Assembly: GCA_017992295.1 (NCBI GenBank)
Contig: JAGOOV010000003.1
Span: forward strand, 1 to 36,988
From: Candidatus Saccharimonadota bacterium
GTDB taxonomy: Bacteria; Patescibacteriota; Saccharimonadia; Saccharimonadales; CAIOMD01
DNA length: 36,988 nt
Direction of reading: 5' to 3'
Positions within the stretch are counted from its first letter, which is position 1; every line of letters begins with the position of its first letter. A program made the translations under genes and the position numbers. The notes under the pieces were generated by a model. The model was not told the origin of the DNA and ran no database searches. It saw nothing but the letters and a program-made list of their open reading frames with translations. Shown here piece by piece: positions 33,212 to 36,988 of the stretch.

Positions 33212-34735
33212 TTATTGTTGCCCCAGTAGTTTGGATATGTCCGGGTAAATGGCTTTTGTAACGTTATCAATTTCTGATCGTAATTGTGGAAATGGTACTC
33301 CCTCACGAGCAGATACGCCTTCAAAAACCCAAAATACCCTCTCGCTATTCCCCCAGCCACAAGCCGGTGGCATCCCATACTCAAGCATCTCTACAAAGTC
33401 AATATCCAGCATCATAGCCTCTTCATCACCAGCTTCACGCATTTTTTGTTGCTCAACGAACCTGTTTAATTGCTCTATTGGATCGTTTAATTCGCTGAAG
33501 CCGTTACCCAACTCGCTACCGGCAATTATAGGTTGAAATCTTTGAACAGTCTTAGGATTTTCGGGATTAGTTTTAGACAGAGGGCTGATAAAAAGCGGCG
33601 TATTTACTAACCACACCGGCCCCGCTACGTCTTTGCGGATATTTTTCCATAACTTATCAATAGATCTGGCTTTATTGTCTGTTTTAGCGACTTCTAAACC
33701 ATTATCGGCCAAAACTCTTTTAACTTGGTCTAGAGAGGATTCAAATACATCAATGCCGTAATGTTTCTTTATAACTTCGTTATAATCCCATTCTTCCCAT
33801 TCTTTATCGAGATCGACTTCGAACTTGTCAATTTTAAAACGGAGTTTGCCATAGACTTCTTTTAGAACGTATTTAAACAGCCCCGTTGACAATTCCATTC
33901 CGTCACGCCAATTAGCGTAGGCCCAATACCACTCCATGGCAACATGCTCCGGCAGATGTTCCTCGGAGTAATTCTCATTTCTAAAACGAGGACCTATATC
34001 AAACACCTTTTCATAACCACCACCCAGTAATCTTTTTAGTGGTAGTTCGTGGCTTATTCGCAAATAAAAATCCTGATCTAGAGCGTCCATATGAGTTGTG
34101 AACGGACGGGCATCAGCGCCTCCAGTGGTATGTTCTAAAACTGGTATGTTTATTTCAAAAAAGCCCTTTTTTAGCAAATACTCTCTAGTCGCCTGCCAAA
34201 ATAGACTGCGCCTAATATATCGCTCGTAAACGTCTTTATTAATGTTGGTATCTATATAGCGTCGGCGTAAACGTTCTTCTTTATTTTTAAATCCATCATA
34301 AGAGGTCGGCATTGGTCTTAGCGCCTTGGCTAACAAACGCAAATTAGTTACTTCTACCGATATTTCGTCCGTTTGTGTTTTTATTACTTTGCCCTTAGCC
34401 TCCACAAAATCACCCGTATCTAACAAATTTAGTTGCTTTATACCCAGCTGACTGGTTTTAGCATGCAAATCTTCTATAATACCCTCTTTCACAAACAACT
34501 GTAGCTGACCACTATCATCTTTAATAACCAAGAAGGCTATTTTGCCAAATTTTCGTATACTCACGACACGGCCAACGACACCAACGGTTTGATTTTGTAG
34601 CGCTTCAAAGTCGTTTGTTATCTCTGACAACTTGTGTGTGCGGTTGGTTTTGGATGGATAGGCGTCCACGCCTAAGCTTTTTAACTCCTCAAGCTTACGC
34701 AAACGCTCATCGCGTAGTTCTTTTAGTGTAGCCAT
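33212..34735 (-). CDS. lysS: Lysine-tRNA ligase, class II
   Basis: The 507-residue protein has the N-terminal OB-fold for the anticodon (VGVVGRVVSIRKFGKIAFLV), the class II core with motif 2 (FRNENYSEEHLPEH) and a C-terminal motif 3 region. Motif 3 is atypical: GWGNSER (460-466) and SAREGVPFP replace the usual GxGIDR and IRDVILFP, though the arginine R466 is kept. About 20 residues follow it. It should charge tRNA-Lys. An extended -10 (TGT TATACT) sits nine bases before the ATG with no Shine-Dalgarno. Confidence 0.93.
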   Translation of the reverse strand: MATLKELRDERLRKLEELKSLGVDAYPSKTNRTHKLSEITNDFEALQNQTVGVVGRVVSIRKFGKIAFLVIKDDSGQLQLFVKEGIIEDLHAKTSQLGIKQLNLLDTGDFVEAKGKVIKTQTDEISVEVTNLRLLAKALRPMPTSYDGFKNKEERLRRRYIDTNINKDVYERYIRRSLFWQATREYLLKKGFFEINIPVLEHTTGGADARPFTTHMDALDQDFYLRISHELPLKRLLGGGYEKVFDIGPRFRNENYSEEHLPEHVAMEWYWAYANWRDGMELSTGLFKYVLKEVYGKLRFKIDKFEVDLDKEWEEWDYNEVIKKHYGIDVFESSLDQVKRVLADNGLEVAKTDNKARSIDKLWKNIRKDVAGPVWLVNTPLFISPLSKTNPENPKTVQRFQPIIAGSELGNGFSELNDPIEQLNRFVEQQKMREAGDEEAMMLDIDFVEMLEYGMPPACGWGNSERVFWVFEGVSAREGVPFPQLRSEIDNVTKAIYPDISKLLGQQ

Positions 34736-34744
34736 TCAAAAATT

Positions 34745-34750
34745 AGTATA
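34745..34750 (-). promoter_or_regulatory. Extended -10 promoter of lysS with minimal leader
   Basis: Minus-strand TATACT preceded by TGT (34751-34753), nine bases before the lysS ATG, in the 33-base gap after greA. The -35 is poor. Confidence 0.45.
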
Positions 34751-34768
34751 ACAGATTAACAGTTTTGC

Positions 34769-35230
34769 TTATTCTATTTTTGTTACTTTGTAGGTCATAG
34801 TTTCGTTCGGCAAGATAATTTCTACATCATCTCCAACCTTTTTGCCTATAAGAGCTTTACCAATGGGCGATTCGTCGCTTATTTTACCTTCTAGTGGATC
34901 GGCCTCTACGGTGCCCACCACTTGATATTCTTTTGTGTCTCCGACCAGCGATTTCAACTTAACAGTTGAGCCTAGCCGCACTTTGTTATTAGTTTTAGGC
35001 GTTGTTATTTTCTCTACGTTTTTTAATATATGTTCGATTTCCGCAATTCTGGCCTCGGATCTTTCTTGTTCGTTCTTGGCGGAAGCATATTCAGCGTTTT
35101 CGCTCAAATCCCCCAATTCTCGTGCACTTTTAATTCGTTCGGTAATCTCTGTTCTTTGACTAATTAAATCGTCGCGTTCTGCGACTAGCTCGTCTATACC
35201 CTCCTGGGTCAATTTGTACTGTTTTTTCAT
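34769..35230 (-). CDS. greA: Transcription elongation factor GreA
   Basis: The 153-residue protein has the GreA plan: an N-terminal coiled coil with the acidic tip GDLSENAEY (about 40-48), whose D and E residues reach the polymerase active site, and a C-terminal FKBP-like domain (DESPIGKALIGKKVGDDVEI). It rescues backtracked RNA polymerase by stimulating transcript cleavage. Unlike its synthetase neighbours it has a normal leader with a strong AGGAGAG ribosome site about seven bases before ATG. Confidence 0.97.
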   Translation of the reverse strand: MKKQYKLTQEGIDELVAERDDLISQRTEITERIKSARELGDLSENAEYASAKNEQERSEARIAEIEHILKNVEKITTPKTNNKVRLGSTVKLKSLVGDTKEYQVVGTVEADPLEGKISDESPIGKALIGKKVGDDVEIILPNETMTYKVTKIE

Positions 35231-35315
35231 TTGTTACTCTCCTAAAAGACAATTCTAATTCTATCTCTACCTCTATAAATACAATTCAGATGCGCCTAGT
35301 ATATAGTAAAAAACA

Positions 35316-36569
35316 TTAAAGGGCCAGGCTTTTTATTGCATTGTTTCGACTAACCAGTTTCACCTCTGGTAAAGTACGCTTTTTTATTTCGCAATTGTCG
35401 TTTGTAACCGTGTTTTTGCTTACTACCAGTCTGTTAGGAATACCTAGTAAATCGGCATCAGCAAACTTCACCCCCGGGCGCTCGTTTCGATCATCCCATA
35501 AAACCTCTATACCCTTAGATGTTAAAGTGGTGTAAAGTGATTGGCATTCTTTTTTAACTTCTGCCTCTGTACCTATTTGAACTAGACATACATCAAATGG
35601 CGCCACGCCTTCCGGCCACACTAACCCTTTGTCGTCAGCAAAGTACTCTGCCAGCAAACCTACTATACGGCTGACGCCAATACCGTAGCACCCCATAATT
35701 ATTGACTGTTTTTGACCCCGTTCGTCCGCATAGTGTACGCCTAAGGCGTCGGTATATTTTGACTCTATGTGGAAAGTATTACCCGCCTCAACGCCTTTTT
35801 TTTGCACTAAATTCTCTTTTCTAAAGCCCAGTTTGTCTAAATTCTCGGTATTGTATATTTCAGCGTTTATGGCTAGTTTTCTCGCCTCGTCAATATATAC
35901 GGTATTTTCACCGGCTTCACAAACGGTTGTCCATTCGTCGCTAAATCGCTCAGTAAAGATACCCCCGTCGGCAAATGTTCGATACGTTTGATTACCAATT
36001 TGCAACCTGTCAAATACCCTCTTATAGGCTTCGATAGCTTGTTCGTAAAGCTGTTCGTGCTCTTGTTGAGTTCGAGCAAAAGAGTACATGTCTTTCATTA
36101 CGAATTCTCTACCCCTTAACAATCCACCTTTGGCTCGCAACTCGTTACGAAATTTGGTTTGAATCTGGTATACAAATAGTGGAAGATCTTTATACGAATG
36201 AATATACTCACCCAACATATCCACTACCGGTTCCTCGTGAGTTAACCCCACCCCCAACTCCGTGCCGTTAAACAATTTGGTTTTAAACCAATTGTCAACT
36301 TTGGTGTCATCCCACCGATCGGTCTTTTCCCATATATCTCGCGGTTGCAAAATGGTCATTTGTACTTCTTGCCCGCCAATCGCATTCATTTCTTCACGAA
36401 TAATATTTTTAACGTTCTCCAACACTCTAAGCCCTAACGGTAAAAAGGCGTACACCCCCGACATTTCTTTATGAATAAAGCCGGCTTTTATCAGCAACTG
36501 GGCGTTTTTAGCCTGCTCATCAGCCGGATAGGCTCTACCGGTTTTAGTAAATATTTGACTGTATCTCAT
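35316..36569 (-). CDS. proS: Proline-tRNA ligase lacking the editing insert
   Basis: The 417-residue class II synthetase is of the prokaryotic type (MRYSQIFTKTGRAYPADEQA start, motif 2 in RGREFVMKDMYSFAR, motif 3 in GCYGIGVSRIVGLLAE, C-terminal anticodon domain). The usual bacterial enzyme has about 570 residues because an INS editing domain of about 150-180 residues sits between motifs 2 and 3. Here only a short linker is present, so mischarged Ala-tRNA-Pro cannot be cleared by this protein. An extended -10 promoter lies nine bases before the ATG with no Shine-Dalgarno. Confidence 0.95.
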   Translation of the reverse strand: MRYSQIFTKTGRAYPADEQAKNAQLLIKAGFIHKEMSGVYAFLPLGLRVLENVKNIIREEMNAIGGQEVQMTILQPRDIWEKTDRWDDTKVDNWFKTKLFNGTELGVGLTHEEPVVDMLGEYIHSYKDLPLFVYQIQTKFRNELRAKGGLLRGREFVMKDMYSFARTQQEHEQLYEQAIEAYKRVFDRLQIGNQTYRTFADGGIFTERFSDEWTTVCEAGENTVYIDEARKLAINAEIYNTENLDKLGFRKENLVQKKGVEAGNTFHIESKYTDALGVHYADERGQKQSIIMGCYGIGVSRIVGLLAEYFADDKGLVWPEGVAPFDVCLVQIGTEAEVKKECQSLYTTLTSKGIEVLWDDRNERPGVKFADADLLGIPNRLVVSKNTVTNDNCEIKKRTLPEVKLVSRNNAIKSLAL

Positions 36570-36578
36570 CTTGTTTAG

Positions 36579-36608
36579 ATTCTACCAGTTAGTGTGCACT
36601 AAAAACAA
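36579..36608 (-). promoter_or_regulatory. Promoter of proS with minimal leader
   Basis: Minus strand: TTGTTT (36603-36608), an 18-base spacer ending in TGG, then TAGAAT (36579-36584), nine bases before the proS ATG. It lies over the end of the CPBP gene. Confidence 0.55.
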
Positions 36609-36988
36609 AGATTACCAAAAAAGCCAGGAAGTTCTTGAGCGTATGCAGACCTACACACATCCACAAATTTTTGGTTTTCTCGTATAAGAAAACTAATACC
36701 AAAGACAATACAAAAACGTCAACACCGACGTTCCACTGAAAATGAACCAGTGCGAACAGCAAACTGGAAACCAAGGCCGCCACAATTTTTGGCCATTTGC
36801 TTTTTAACCCACGATACAGATAACCTCTAAAAAGCATTTCTTCTACGAGCGGGGGCACAATTACCAAACCCATAAATGCCAGACTCAGTTGCCAGCCAGT
36901 TGCATTTTTATAACCTATGCTCTGAGCTTGGTCTCCGTTAAATCCCGGTATCAGAGTAGCTAACATTAAGGCAACTACTAAAAATACA
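36589..36988 (-). CDS. CPBP (CAAX-like) intramembrane protease, cut by the right edge
   Basis: The frame stays open to the window edge with hydrophobic residues upstream of the first visible Met (36966), so the N-terminus is missing. The visible part has the CPBP/ABI motifs: EEMLFRGYLYRG with the paired glutamates, a second motif with H in ALVHFQWN, and GLHTLKN near the end. These are intramembrane metal-dependent proteases; bacterial roles include protein processing and self-immunity to bacteriocins. No substrate can be inferred here. It ends 19 bases before proS. Confidence 0.88.
   Translation of the reverse strand, partial: VFLVVALMLATLIPGFNGDQAQSIGYKNATGWQLSLAFMGLVIVPPLVEEMLFRGYLYRGLKSKWPKIVAALVSSLLFALVHFQWNVGVDVFVLSLVLVFLYEKTKNLWMCVGLHTLKNFLAFLVIFVFSAH

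Noticed and set aside
33121-33384. Minus-strand 87-codon reading at the lysS 3' end
   Set aside because: It mostly overlaps lysS in another frame, is low in structure and has no ribosome site; it looks like a shadow.

Overview
The window looks like chromosomal DNA of an ultra-small, host-dependent bacterium of the Patescibacteria (CPR), most like Candidatus Saccharibacteria. The reasons are genes packed end to end with 4-base overlaps, low to moderate GC by eye, a proline-tRNA synthetase without its editing insert, many housekeeping genes read almost leaderless, and a family mix (GH1 glycosidase, SRAP, AlkD, FtsEX plus CHAP hydrolase, S41 and M16 peptidases) common in that group. TGA ends many genes and an intact peptide release factor 2 is present, so the standard bacterial code applies and the UGA-glycine lineages (Gracilibacteria, Absconditabacteria) are unlikely. 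The lineage call is inference. No rRNA, tRNA, CRISPR array or insertion sequence was recognised.

Layout. 1-4.9 kb (minus): YvcK-like factor, GH1 glycosidase, AlkD-like glycosylase, an unknown 146-residue protein and an anchored M23 peptidase. 5.1-7.3 kb: a DNA-damage block with SRAP on minus, divergent from a small protein and a Y-family polymerase on plus. 7.3-11.1 kb (minus): a possible operon of a degenerate histidine-kinase-like protein, a pseudo-receiver and RecO, then GlyRS with its own promoter and an SRA-HNH endonuclease directly behind it. 11.2-14.8 kb (minus): a membrane protein, a FAM173-like methyltransferase, XseB, XseA and a YbhN-like membrane protein. 14.9-16.3 kb (plus): a Trm11-like methyltransferase and ribosomal protein bL27, closed by a strong terminator.

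16.4-18.2 kb is the most accessory-looking part. It holds a small acidic protein and a helical-repeat gene that carries a frameshift and ends inside a 134-bp fragment homologous to the downstream glycosyltransferase gene. 18.3-20.2 kb (plus) is a GT-C glycosyltransferase/GtrA pair for surface glycans.

20.2-37 kb (minus) is housekeeping and envelope: receiver, CtpA, CHAP hydrolase, FtsX, FtsE, RF2, M16 peptidase, SecA, ribosome hibernation factor, SerRS, a RecB/Cas4-like nuclease, RsmE, LysRS, GreA, ProRS and a CPBP protease cut by the right edge. FtsE-FtsX-CHAP probably forms a septal peptidoglycan-splitting module, and SecA-M16 is translationally coupled.

The best leads are the chimeric, frameshifted locus at 16.7-18.2 kb; a recurrent arrangement in which a -10 hexamer sits 9-10 bases before the start codon of ProRS, LysRS, SerRS, GlyRS and FtsE; the degenerate two-component pair; and a modification-dependent restriction-type nuclease coupled to GlyRS.
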